From positions 186,001-250,000 of the forward strand of contig NZ_BMPO01000007.1 in the NCBI RefSeq assembly GCF_014647635.1: DNA of 64,000 nt, in the 5' to 3' direction. A model generated the notes under the pieces. That model was not told where the DNA came from and did no database searches. It saw only the letters and a list, made by a program, of their open reading frames with translations. The stretch comes from Pseudomonas matsuisoli (GTDB taxonomy: Bacteria > Pseudomonadota > Gammaproteobacteria > Pseudomonadales > Pseudomonadaceae). This document shows positions 1-7,566 of this stretch, piece after piece. Numbering within the stretch: the first letter of the stretch is position 1; the number at the start of each line of letters is the position of its first letter. Made by a program: the position numbers and the translations under genes.

Positions 1-1
1 T

Positions 2-283
2 ATCGCGGAGTGGCAACCCGACGCGGTCGTGGTCGGTCTCCCGCTGAACATGGACGGTACGCGCAGCGACATGAGTGACCGCGCGGAAAAGTTCGCGCGC
101 CGCCTCAATGGCCGCTTCAACCTGCCGGCATTCACCCACGATGAGCGCCTGACCACCTTCGAAGCCAAAGGCCACCGAATGGCGCAAGGGCAGCGAGGCG
201 GTTACCGCGATCGACCAGTGGATGCATTGGCCGCCGCCTTGCTCTTGGAAGGATGGCTCGAACATCATCCATCCACCCTGTAA
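2..283 (+). CDS. ruvX: RuvX/YqgF-family Holliday junction resolvase-like protein, 3' part only
   Basis: The open frame enters from the left edge, so the N-terminus is missing; about 93 residues remain. The strand [12 protein letters not shown] near the start is the conserved Asp/Gly-rich signature of the RNase H-like YqgF/RuvX fold, and the tail ([14 protein letters not shown]) matches the usual C-terminal helix. The family acts in pre-16S rRNA 5'-end processing and has been proposed as a Holliday junction resolvase. The order ruvX-pyrR-pyrB-pyrC' is the one known from Pseudomonas. The stop lies 56 bases before pyrR, so both are probably in one transcript. Confidence 0.9.
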   Translation: MAEWQPDAVVVGLPLNMDGTRSDMSDRAEKFARRLNGRFNLPAFTHDERLTTFEAKGHRMAQGQRGGYRDRPVDALAAALLLEGWLEHHPSTL

Positions 284-339
284 CCGCATACAAAGAAGGA
301 CAGATGCTGCCCTTTAGCGGCATCCATAGAGGACACGCC

Positions 340-849
340 ATGACACTGCCATTACCCGGCGAACTGCTGCCAAAAATGGCTGCTGAGTTGCAGACCTACC
401 TCGCCGATCGCCGCATCGACACCCCTCACTTCATTGGCATTCGCACGGGCGGTGTGTGGGTCGCACAGGCCTTGCTCGAACAGATGGGGCGCGACGATAA
501 AATGGGCGTACTCGATGTGTCGTTCTATCGCGATGATTTCACGCAAAACGGGCTTCATCCCCAAGTCCAGCCGTCCGAACTGCCTTTTGCCATCGAGGGC
601 GAACACCTCGTACTGATCGACGACGTGCTCATGAGCGGTCGGACGATTCGCGCAGCACTCAATGAGCTATTCGATTACGGCCGCCCTGCCAGCGTTACGC
701 TGGTATGCCTGCTCGACCTCAATGCGCGCGAGCTTCCCATTCGCCCGGATATCGTCGGCGCCACCCTTGCGCTGGGCGACGATCAGCGCATCAAGTTGTC
801 CGGCCCCGCGCCGCTTGCGCTCGAACTGCAAACCCTCTCTGCCTCCTGA
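340..849 (+). CDS. pyrR: PyrR bifunctional regulator / uracil phosphoribosyltransferase
   Basis: 169 residues with a type I phosphoribosyltransferase fold. The PRPP loop [12 protein letters not shown] is at residues 91-102 and the family motif SFYRDDFTQ at 61-69. The open frame extends upstream to 253, but the ATG at 340 follows AGAGGA and gives the usual N-terminus ([11 protein letters not shown]). PyrR makes UMP from uracil and PRPP and, in some bacteria, attenuates pyr mRNA; in Pseudomonas its regulatory role is less clear. pyrB starts 16 bases after the stop, so the genes are cotranscribed. I saw no clear antiterminator/terminator pair in front of it in the 56-base gap. Confidence 0.95.
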   Translation: MTLPLPGELLPKMAAELQTYLADRRIDTPHFIGIRTGGVWVAQALLEQMGRDDKMGVLDVSFYRDDFTQNGLHPQVQPSELPFAIEGEHLVLIDDVLMSGRTIRAALNELFDYGRPASVTLVCLLDLNARELPIRPDIVGATLALGDDQRIKLSGPAPLALELQTLSAS

Positions 850-865
850 ACACAAGGCCAGCCAC

Positions 866-1873
866 ATGCCTAAAGACGTGATGCGTTCGCTGCAACTCAA
901 TGATCAGGGCCAGCTTCGCCACTTTCTCTCGCTCGACAATTTACCGGGCGCCCTGCTGACAGAAATTCTCGATACCGCTGACTCGTTTCTCGAGGTGGGT
1001 GCGCGCGCTGTTAAAAAGGTGCCGCTGCTGCGCGGGAAAACCGTCTGCAACGTGTTTTTCGAGAACTCGACGCGAACTCGGACAACGTTCGAACTGGCTG
1101 CCCAGCGGCTCTCGGCTGACGTGATCAGCCTGAACGTGTCCACCTCGTCCACGAGCAAAGGCGAGACACTCTTCGATACGTTGCGCAATCTCGAGGCCAT
1201 GGCCGCCGATATGTTCGTCGTGCGCCACAGCGACTCCGGGGCCGCCCATTTCATTGCAGAGCACGTCTGCCCGAACGTTGCGATCATCAACGGCGGAGAC
1301 GGGCGCCACGCGCACCCGACCCAAGGCATGTTGGACATGCTGACGATCCGCCGACACAAGGGGCAGTTCGAAAACCTGTCAGTCGCGATCGTTGGCGACA
1401 TCCTGCACTCCCGCGTCGCCCGCTCGAACATGCTGGCGCTCAAAGCATTGGGTTGTCCGGACATTCGCGTCATCGGGCCAAAGACGCTGCTTCCGGTCGG
1501 TGTCGAGCAGTACGGCGTCCGCGTCTACAACGATCTCAGCGAAGGACTAAAAGACGTAGACGTCGTCATCATGCTTCGGCTGCAACGCGAACGTATGCAA
1601 GGCGGCCTGCTTCCCAGCGAAGGCGAGTTCTATCGCCTCTACGGCCTCACGGAACAGCGGCTGCGCCACGCCAAGCCCGACGCCATCGTCATGCACCCTG
1701 GCCCGATCAATCGCGGAGTCGAAATCGAATCCGCAGTCGCGGACGGGCCGCAATCCGTCATTCTCAATCAGGTCACCTACGGTATCGCCATTCGCATGGC
1801 CGTGTTGTCGATGGCCATGAGCGGACAAACCGCACAACGTCAGATGAACCAGGACGCCGAGGAGCACGCCTGA
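866..1873 (+). CDS. pyrB: Aspartate carbamoyltransferase catalytic chain
   Basis: 335 residues. It joins carbamoyl phosphate and aspartate in the first committed step of pyrimidine synthesis. The carbamoyl-phosphate loop [12 protein letters not shown] lies around residues 65-76, SSTSKGET around 94-101 and HPTQGMLD around 150-157. As in other Pseudomonas enzymes there is an N-terminal extension of roughly 30 residues before the catalytic core; in that genus it carries the nucleotide effector site and there is no PyrI chain. The ATG at 866 is preferred over upstream in-frame starts that would overlap pyrR. The stop overlaps the pyrC' start (TGATG), consistent with tight coupling to its structural partner. 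Confidence 0.97.
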   Translation: MPKDVMRSLQLNDQGQLRHFLSLDNLPGALLTEILDTADSFLEVGARAVKKVPLLRGKTVCNVFFENSTRTRTTFELAAQRLSADVISLNVSTSSTSKGETLFDTLRNLEAMAADMFVVRHSDSGAAHFIAEHVCPNVAIINGGDGRHAHPTQGMLDMLTIRRHKGQFENLSVAIVGDILHSRVARSNMLALKALGCPDIRVIGPKTLLPVGVEQYGVRVYNDLSEGLKDVDVVIMLRLQRERMQGGLLPSEGEFYRLYGLTEQRLRHAKPDAIVMHPGPINRGVEIESAVADGPQSVILNQVTYGIAIRMAVLSMAMSGQTAQRQMNQDAEEHA

Positions 1874-3153
1874 TGCCTACCGAAATCCTCGGAGCCCGCG
1901 TTATCGACCCCACCTCCGGCATCGACAAGGTTGCTGACCTCTATCTCGACGCAGGCAAGATCGTCGCGGTCGGTGCGAAGCCTGCCGGGTTCGAAGCCCG
2001 GCATAGCATCCAGGCGCAGGGATTGATCGCGGCCCCCGGCCTCGTCGACCTGTCCGTTGCGCTTCGCGAGCCGGGCTACACGCGCAAAGGGTCGATCTCG
2101 ACCGAAACGCTGGCAGCGGCAGCCGGGGGCGTAACGTCGCTATGCTGTCCGCCCTTGACCCGTCCTATACTGGATACCGCGGCCATAGCCGAATTGATCC
2201 TGGACCGCGCCCAAGAAGCAGGTCACGCCAAAGTCTTCCCGATCGGCGCGCTGACCAAAGGATTGGCGGGCGATCAGCTTTCCGAACTCGTCACGTTGCG
2301 CGACAACGGCTGCATTGGCTTTGGCAACGGGCTCGCCCCCATGGCCAACAATCGAGTACTGCAGCGCGCCCTGGAATATGCGGCGACCTTCGACCTTACG
2401 GTCGTTTTCCATTCGCAAGACCCGGACCTTGCCAACGGCGGGTTGGCCCACGAAGGCGCAACGGCGAGCTTCCTTGGTCTTGCCGGCATCCCGGAAACGG
2501 CCGAAACGGTCGCCTTGGCGCGCAACCTCCTGCTGGTCGAACAAACCGGAGTCCGGGCGCATTTCACGCAGATAACCAGTGCCCGTGGCGCGCAAATGAT
2601 CGCCGACGCCCAGGCTCGGGGGCTCTCCGTAAGCGCTGACGTGGCTTTGTATCAGTTGCTGCTAACGGACGACGCCCTTACGGGTTTTTCGAGCCTTTAT
2701 CACGTGCAGCCACCGCTGCGCTCCCGGCAGGATCGGGAGGGACTACGGGAGGCCGTCAAATCAGGCGTGATTCAGGCTATCGCCAGCCATCATCAACCCC
2801 ACGAAGCAGACGCCAAGCTAGCACCGTTCGCGGCGACCGAACCCGGAATAAGCAGCGTCGAGATACTCCTGCCACTTGCGCTGTCCCTGGTCGAAGACGG
2901 GCTGTTGGATCTACCAACGCTATTACAGCGGCTGACAAGTGGCCCAGCGGCGGTATTTGGGCTTCCCGCAGGAACCTTGAACGTCGGGGCCGCCGCCGAC
3001 ATCGTGCTATTCGACCGGGCTGGAAAAACCACTGCTGGCGAGCAGTGGTACTCCAAGGGCCGAAACTGCCCCTTCATGGGTGACACCCTACCTGGAAGCG
3101 TTCGCTACACATTGATGAACGGCCGCCTTAGCTTTCAGGCCATTAGCGCTTGA
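1873..3153 (+). CDS. pyrC': PyrC', inactive dihydroorotase-like partner of aspartate carbamoyltransferase
   Basis: 426 residues of the amidohydrolase (type I dihydroorotase) fold, but the metal site is gone. The usual DLHVHLREPG strand reads DLSVALREPG (residues 59-68), so both zinc histidines are Ser61 and Ala63. The later His/Asp ligands are also altered: IASHHQPHE stands where active enzymes have a TDHAPH motif, and HFTQIT replaces the second H of the HxxH strand. In Pseudomonas this protein is needed to assemble the PyrB dodecamer and has no catalysis. It overlaps pyrB by one base, so equal synthesis is likely. A true dihydroorotase must be encoded elsewhere. Confidence 0.95.
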   Translation: MPTEILGARVIDPTSGIDKVADLYLDAGKIVAVGAKPAGFEARHSIQAQGLIAAPGLVDLSVALREPGYTRKGSISTETLAAAAGGVTSLCCPPLTRPILDTAAIAELILDRAQEAGHAKVFPIGALTKGLAGDQLSELVTLRDNGCIGFGNGLAPMANNRVLQRALEYAATFDLTVVFHSQDPDLANGGLAHEGATASFLGLAGIPETAETVALARNLLLVEQTGVRAHFTQITSARGAQMIADAQARGLSVSADVALYQLLLTDDALTGFSSLYHVQPPLRSRQDREGLREAVKSGVIQAIASHHQPHEADAKLAPFAATEPGISSVEILLPLALSLVEDGLLDLPTLLQRLTSGPAAVFGLPAGTLNVGAAADIVLFDRAGKTTAGEQWYSKGRNCPFMGDTLPGSVRYTLMNGRLSFQAISA

Positions 3154-3193
3154 GATAGCCGGGCCGCCCGCTACAGGGTGGCCCCAACATCGA

Positions 3194-4387
3194 TCAAGGG
3201 CGAGTCCCAAACGTTTCGGTCGCGACGGTCCACGCCACGGCTTGCTCACTAAGACTGAACCCCAAGCCTGGCCGATTCGGCACCCACATGCGTCCATCGC
3301 GCAGTTCCAGACGCTCGTTGAACAACGGCTCCAGCCACTCGAAGTGCTCCAACCATGGCTCGGTCGGGTAGGCAGCGGACAAGTGCAAATGGATCTCCAT
3401 GGCGAAATGCGGCGCCAGCTTCAGGCCGTTGAAACTCGCCAGGTTCATGATCTGCAGGAAAGGCGTGATCCCACCCACCCGAGGGGCGTCGGGCTGCACG
3501 AAGTCTGCGGCCTTCACCCCGATGAAGCGCGCATGCTCCTCGAAGCTCGTCAGCATCTCGCCGGTGGCGATTGCCGTGTCGAGGGAAGCGGAAAGCGCCG
3601 CATGACCCTCATGGTCCTGACAGTCGAGCGGCTCTTCGATCCAGGTGAGATCGAATTCCTCGAGCTTGCGGCAGAAACGCTGCGCAGTGACGCGGTCCCA
3701 CTGCTGGTTTGCGTCCACCATCAAGGGGAAACCTTCACCCAGCTTCTCGCGCACGGCTTTGACCCGCGCGTAGTCGATCGCCGTGTCCGGCTGGCCCACC
3801 TTGATCTTGATGCCGCCGATGCCGCTAGCGCGACTGCTTTCGACGTTCTCCAGAACCTTGTCCAACGGCGTCGATAGAAACCCGCCCGAGGTGTTGTAGC
3901 ACTGGACGGAATCACGGTGTGCGCCAAGCAATTTGGCAAGTGGCAAGCCGGCACGTTTCGCTTTCAAGTCCCACAGCGCAACGTCGAAAGGCGCTACCGC
4001 CTGAACCGCCATACCACTTCGTCCCATGGACGCGCCCGCCCACAGAAGCTTATTGAAAATCTTCGCAATATCGTTCGGGTCTTCACCCAGCAGATTCGGG
4101 GCGATCTCCTTGGCATGTTCGAACATGCCACGACCACCCGCACGCTTGGAATAACCAAAACCAATACCTTCATGCCCGTCACGCGTGCGGATCTCGGCGA
4201 ACACGAACGCGATTTCGGTCATCGGCTTTTGGCGGCCAGTGAGCACTTTCGCGTCACTGATTGGCGCCGCGAGTGGCAGGAAAAGCAGGGAAAGCTTCAC
4301 CCACTCGATTTTATCCACGGATGCCGGCCCGGCTTCCATCGAAGGAATCTTGGCGTCGATATATACGTTGCTTTCGATCATGCTCAT
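3194..4387 (-). CDS. Enolase-superfamily sugar-acid dehydratase (L-talarate/galactarate dehydratase type)
   Basis: 397 residues with a capping domain and a mandelate-racemase type barrel. The catalytic pattern is complete: Lys194-Ile-Lys196 (KxK), metal ligands Asp225, Glu251/Glu252 and Glu277 (ATGE), and His327 in LAPHF. Spacing fits the talarate/galactarate dehydratase subgroup, which removes water from galactarate or talarate to give a 5-keto-4-deoxy acid; other acid sugars cannot be excluded. The ATG at 4387 follows GGAG by seven bases. It is divergent from a LacI gene with two operators between them, so that regulator very probably controls it. No transporter or aldolase lies beside it, and it breaks an otherwise housekeeping gene order. 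Confidence 0.82.
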   Translation of the reverse strand: MSMIESNVYIDAKIPSMEAGPASVDKIEWVKLSLLFLPLAAPISDAKVLTGRQKPMTEIAFVFAEIRTRDGHEGIGFGYSKRAGGRGMFEHAKEIAPNLLGEDPNDIAKIFNKLLWAGASMGRSGMAVQAVAPFDVALWDLKAKRAGLPLAKLLGAHRDSVQCYNTSGGFLSTPLDKVLENVESSRASGIGGIKIKVGQPDTAIDYARVKAVREKLGEGFPLMVDANQQWDRVTAQRFCRKLEEFDLTWIEEPLDCQDHEGHAALSASLDTAIATGEMLTSFEEHARFIGVKAADFVQPDAPRVGGITPFLQIMNLASFNGLKLAPHFAMEIHLHLSAAYPTEPWLEHFEWLEPLFNERLELRDGRMWVPNRPGLGFSLSEQAVAWTVATETFGTRP

Positions 4388-4404
4388 GAAGCGTCTCCAT
4401 CGAA

Positions 4405-4412
4405 TTGTTGTT
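4405..4412 (-). promoter_or_regulatory. CA-rich AANAANAA motif (possible Hfq/Crc site) in the dehydratase leader
   Basis: On the minus strand the leader reads AACAACAA, just 5' of the GGAG ribosome site and 18 bases before the ATG. AANAANAA motifs close to the start site are the known targets of Hfq with Crc in Pseudomonas catabolite repression. The short motif can arise by chance; its place before a sugar-acid catabolic gene is the support. Confidence 0.5.
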
Positions 4413-4450
4413 GGCGTTACAGACGTTCGCGAAAAAATGAACCAAACTCG

Positions 4451-4466
4451 ATGACAACGCTAACAT
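4451..4466. promoter_or_regulatory. Second, imperfect LacI-type operator
   Basis: ATGACAACGCTAACAT matches the neighbouring perfect palindrome at 13 of 16 positions and lies 17 bases from it centre to centre, between the divergent dehydratase and LacI genes. Confidence 0.55.
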
Positions 4467-4467
4467 A

Positions 4468-4483
4468 ATGACAGCGCTGTCAT
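4468..4483. promoter_or_regulatory. Perfect 16-bp LacI-type operator
   Basis: ATGACAGCGCTGTCAT is a perfect palindrome with the central CG step typical of LacI/GntR-subfamily operators. It lies 81 bases upstream of the dehydratase ATG and about 93 bases upstream of the regulator ATG, so one site could repress both genes. Confidence 0.75.
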
Positions 4484-4576
4484 GCAAGTCTTACTGATGA
4501 AAAGCGACAGATAATTTTCTAAACCGCTGAGTGAAGTCGCTATGATCGCGGCAAATCAGGTAATCGATAAGAGCGT

Positions 4577-5620
4577 ATGAAGCGGGAAATGGAATCGAAG
4601 AGCAGTCATTTACAGAGCCCGCCAAGCCCCATGAGCGCCACCCTCGCCGACGTCGCCCGCCTGGCTAAGGTCTCGTCGATCACCGTGTCTCGCGTGCTTA
4701 ATCATCCACACTTGGTATCGGAAAAAACGGCTAAACGCGTCAAAGCGGCGATTGCCAAGACGGGTTACGTACCTAATCTTCTAGCGGGCGGACTGGTTTC
4801 TCAGCGCAGCCGCCTGGTTGTGGTTGTGATTCCAACGGTGGCCAATCGCGTGTTCGACGCCACCATCGAACACCTTGGTCAATGCCTCGCAGACGCACGT
4901 TATCAATTGCTGCTGGCCCAATCAGATCTCAGCGAAGAAGGCGAATCCGCGCTCATCGACAGTATCCTCGCCCGCCGTCCAGACGGTCTGGTTCTCACCC
5001 ATCCATTGCAGTCGCCTGCGGCTCGAGAAAAGCTGCTGGCTCGTGGCATACCGGTCATCGAAGCTTGGGAAATTCATGATCGCCCCATCGACACGCTGGT
5101 GGGGTTCTCCCATCCTGATGCCGGCAAGGCGATGGCTGAGCACATCATCGAACGAGGTTACCGCAAGGTGGCGCTGGTCTGGAGCGGCGACGCGCGCGGG
5201 ACCCAGCGCCGAACGGCTTGCGAGCAACGCCTCATCGACGCCGGGGTGCACATCACAGCTCGTCACATTACGCCCGTTCCGGTGCTGGTCGGATATGGTC
5301 GAGAGGCGATGAAAGCGCTGCTGGACGAATCCATGGGCATGGACGCGGTGATCTGCAGCATCGATCTTTTGGCACAAGGTGTCATGGCGGAGGCGCAATC
5401 ACGCGGATTACGAATACCCGAGGATGTCGCCGTCATGGGCTATGGAAACTTGGAGTTCGCTGCGTATACCCACCCTCGCCTGACGACCATTGCAATCGAT
5501 GGCGCTCTGATCGGACAGCTCATCGCGCAACGCCTCCTACAGCGTCTCACCGGCGAGCTGGTAACGCGTACCAGTGTCGACGATGTAGGGTTTCGGCTTG
5601 TGGTTCGAGAAAGTACTTAA
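4577..5620 (+). CDS. LacI-family transcriptional repressor
   Basis: 347 residues. The N-terminal helix-turn-helix (TLADVARLAKVSSITVSRVL, about residues 21-40) with the hinge helix is followed by a periplasmic-binding-protein-like effector domain ending at about residue 345. The subgroup looks like GntR/sugar-acid repressors. An internal ATG at 4631 (MSATLADV) would also give a normal LacI N-terminus, so the first 18 residues may not be made. It is transcribed away from the dehydratase with a perfect palindrome in the shared control region, so its effector is probably the dehydratase substrate or product. This is inferred from context. Confidence 0.88.
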   Translation: MKREMESKSSHLQSPPSPMSATLADVARLAKVSSITVSRVLNHPHLVSEKTAKRVKAAIAKTGYVPNLLAGGLVSQRSRLVVVVIPTVANRVFDATIEHLGQCLADARYQLLLAQSDLSEEGESALIDSILARRPDGLVLTHPLQSPAAREKLLARGIPVIEAWEIHDRPIDTLVGFSHPDAGKAMAEHIIERGYRKVALVWSGDARGTQRRTACEQRLIDAGVHITARHITPVPVLVGYGREAMKALLDESMGMDAVICSIDLLAQGVMAEAQSRGLRIPEDVAVMGYGNLEFAAYTHPRLTTIAIDGALIGQLIAQRLLQRLTGELVTRTSVDDVGFRLVVREST

Positions 5621-5628
5621 GGGCTCGT

Positions 5629-6030
5629 TCAGTACCGCTGCCGTGCGTTCTTCAACGACACCTGGTCATTGAGCGTCCAAAAGTCATAGAGCACACCTAA
5701 AAAGAACAAGCCGCCGGTGCATAGATACAAAAGCCCGGTGATCCATTTCCCTTGATACATGCGGTGCACGCCGAAAATCCCAAGGAAGGTAAGCAAGACC
5801 CACGCAACGTTGTAATTCAGGTGCCCGGCGTTGAAGCGCAAATCGGCTTCCCGATCCATCGCGGGAATCAAGAACAAGTCGATGATCCAGCCGATCAGGA
5901 ACAACCCGAACGTAAAGAACCAGATCGTCCCCGTCACCGGCTTGCCGTAATAGAACCGGTGTGCGCCCGTAAAGCCAAAAATCCACAGCAAATAGCCAAT
6001 GACCTTGCTATGGGTGTCTGCGGTTTGCAT
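5629..6030 (-). CDS. TM2-domain membrane protein
   Basis: 133 residues holding two TM2-type units: a first pair of hydrophobic helices around residues 8-55 with the G-x-H-R-F-Y-Y-G motif (GAHRFYYG) and a second pair around 76-120 with GVHRMYQGKW. Acidic DLF/DFW motifs follow each turn. Predicted as an inner membrane protein. No function is established for bacterial members. It converges on the LacI gene, leaving eight bases between the stops, and its own promoter must lie near the inverted-repeat element at 6068. Confidence 0.8.
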   Translation of the reverse strand: MQTADTHSKVIGYLLWIFGFTGAHRFYYGKPVTGTIWFFTFGLFLIGWIIDLFLIPAMDREADLRFNAGHLNYNVAWVLLTFLGIFGVHRMYQGKWITGLLYLCTGGLFFLGVLYDFWTLNDQVSLKNARQRY

Positions 6031-6067
6031 GTGCTACCTCTCCACTCTCGTTTCGAACATCGCCTAC

Positions 6068-6225
6068 GAACCTGTTCACGATCTGCTGCGCGTCGGCTAA
6101 ACGGCGTTGAAAACAGCTTCGGCATGCTCATTTACAGCACGTAAACTCGTGTGCGAGCCCAGTGCGCAGCCCTCAGCTGTTTTCGCCCCCGTTTAGCTCT
6201 AGCTCGCGAGATCGTGAACAGGCTC
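6068..6225. repeat. 158-bp inverted-repeat element (MITE-like)
   Basis: The ends CCTGTTCACGATCT (6071-6084) and AGATCGTGAACAGG (6209-6222) are exact reverse complements. A second pair of arms, GCTAAACGGCGTTGAAAACA near 6097 and its near-complement near 6172-6194, continues the symmetry with few mismatches. There is no open frame inside. This is the form of a non-autonomous miniature element or a very large hairpin. It fills most of the 325-base gap 6031-6355, just upstream of the SOS box. I recall related sequences between genes in other Pseudomonas genomes but cannot check copy number here. Confidence 0.7.
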
Positions 6226-6298
6226 TAAAACTCGCATCGTACATTGGAGTTATCCGCAGCGCTGGCCATGCGCTCCGACGTACGGAAGTGGCCGGCAG

Positions 6299-6327
6299 TT
6301 GTCACGTCCACGCCCGAGTACGATACT
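6299..6327 (+). promoter_or_regulatory. Sigma-70 promoter overlapped by the SOS box
   Basis: TTGTCA (6299-6304, 5/6 to consensus), a 17-base spacer and GATACT (6322-6327, 4/6) precede the radical SAM gene. The -10 overlaps the left half of the LexA palindrome, the usual geometry for LexA repression. Confidence 0.55.
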
Positions 6328-6343
6328 GTATTTTCATACAGTA
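6324..6343. promoter_or_regulatory. LexA (SOS) box
   Basis: TACTGTATTTTCATACAGTA keeps the CTGT-N8-ACAG core and the flanking TA of the gammaproteobacterial LexA consensus. It ends 12 bases before the ATG of the radical SAM DNA repair gene. Confidence 0.88.
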
Positions 6344-6355
6344 TTAGAGCCCGCC

Positions 6356-7564
6356 ATGGACCTCACCGACAAGCTGATCGTACTCGCAGACGCCGCCAAA
6401 TATGATGTTTCCTGCGCCAGCAGCGGCGCGCCGAAACGCAGCTCCAAAGGCAAGAGCGGGCTGGGCGCCGATACCGGAATGGGCATCTGTCATAGCTTCA
6501 CCCCCGATGGCCGCTGCGTATCGTTGCTGAAAGTGCTGTTGACCAACTTCTGCATCTATGACTGCCAGTACTGCGTGAATCGCCGCTCCAGCGACGTGCC
6601 CCGTGCGCGCTTCACGCCGGAAGAAGTCGCCAAATTGACGATCGACTTCTATCGAAAGAATGTCATCAGCGGCCTATTCCTCAGCTCTGGAATTATCCGC
6701 TCCTCGGACTACACCATGGAGCAACTGGTTCGCGTGGCGCGTCTTCTGCGCAATCAGTATGAGTTTCGCGGCTACATCCATCTCAAGACCATTCCCGATG
6801 CGGACCCGCAGCTGATTGCAGAAGCCGGCCTGTATGCGGACCGGCTTAGCGTGAATATCGAGCTGCCAACGGAGATCAGTCTGGAAAACCTGGCGCCGGA
6901 AAAAAACGGCCAGAGCATTCGCAAAGCCATGGGACGGATTCGCTTGGGCGTGGAGGAATCCACCGCAGAGACCCGCGCACCCCGTTTTGCCCCCGCAGGG
7001 CAAAGCACGCAGATGATCGTCGGTGCCGACACCACGGACGACCGGACCATTCTCGACACGGCGCAACGGCTGTACGGCGCCTATGGCCTCAAGCGTGTGT
7101 ACTACTCAGCGTTTAGCCCCATTCCCAAGAGTCCGGGCACCGTCCCGCTGCAACCTCCACCCTTAATGCGTGAACATCGGCTGTATCAGGCGGACTTTCT
7201 ACTGCGCGGGTACGGATTTCAAGCCGATGAGTTGCTGTCTTCTGGCAATCTTCCGCTGGATATCGATCCCAAATTAGCGTGGGCATTGAATCATCGGGAG
7301 CAGTTTCCGATGGACCTCAACCGGGCGGATGCGATGCTGATCGCTCGTATTCCTGGGATCGGCATGCTCAATGCCAAGCGTCTGGTGCAACTGCGGCGGG
7401 AGCGCCGGATCCGCTTCAACGACCTCGTGCGACTCCGTTGCTCGATGGAAAAGGTGAAGCCTTTCATTGTCACAGATGACTATCGCCCGCAGCGCGATCA
7501 GTGGGAATCACACTCTCTACGGCGATCGCTTACCGAGCAGCCTGCACAGATGGCGCTCTGGTAA
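6356..7564 (+). CDS. Radical SAM protein of the putative DNA modification/repair family, with C-terminal helix-hairpin-helix
   Basis: 402 residues. The radical SAM cluster motif is C66-IYD-C70-QY-C73 (CxxxCxxC), followed by a barrel-type region with conserved LFLSSGI and LSVNIELP strands. Residues about 320-360 (MLIARIPGIGMLNAKRLVQL and flanks) form a helix-hairpin-helix, a non-specific DNA-binding motif. This matches a family usually encoded next to a DUF4130/UdgX protein. The enzymatic product is unknown. The start at 6356 was chosen because it lies just after the LexA box; the longer frame from 6299 would put the promoter inside the gene. The next gene follows within two bases, so the two are one SOS-controlled operon. 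Confidence 0.88.
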   Translation: MDLTDKLIVLADAAKYDVSCASSGAPKRSSKGKSGLGADTGMGICHSFTPDGRCVSLLKVLLTNFCIYDCQYCVNRRSSDVPRARFTPEEVAKLTIDFYRKNVISGLFLSSGIIRSSDYTMEQLVRVARLLRNQYEFRGYIHLKTIPDADPQLIAEAGLYADRLSVNIELPTEISLENLAPEKNGQSIRKAMGRIRLGVEESTAETRAPRFAPAGQSTQMIVGADTTDDRTILDTAQRLYGAYGLKRVYYSAFSPIPKSPGTVPLQPPPLMREHRLYQADFLLRGYGFQADELLSSGNLPLDIDPKLAWALNHREQFPMDLNRADAMLIARIPGIGMLNAKRLVQLRRERRIRFNDLVRLRCSMEKVKPFIVTDDYRPQRDQWESHSLRRSLTEQPAQMALW

Positions 7565-7566
7565 AC

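Noticed and set aside
6299-6355. Longer N-terminus for the radical SAM protein
   Set aside because: It would translate the promoter and LexA box; the family begins at MDLTDKL.
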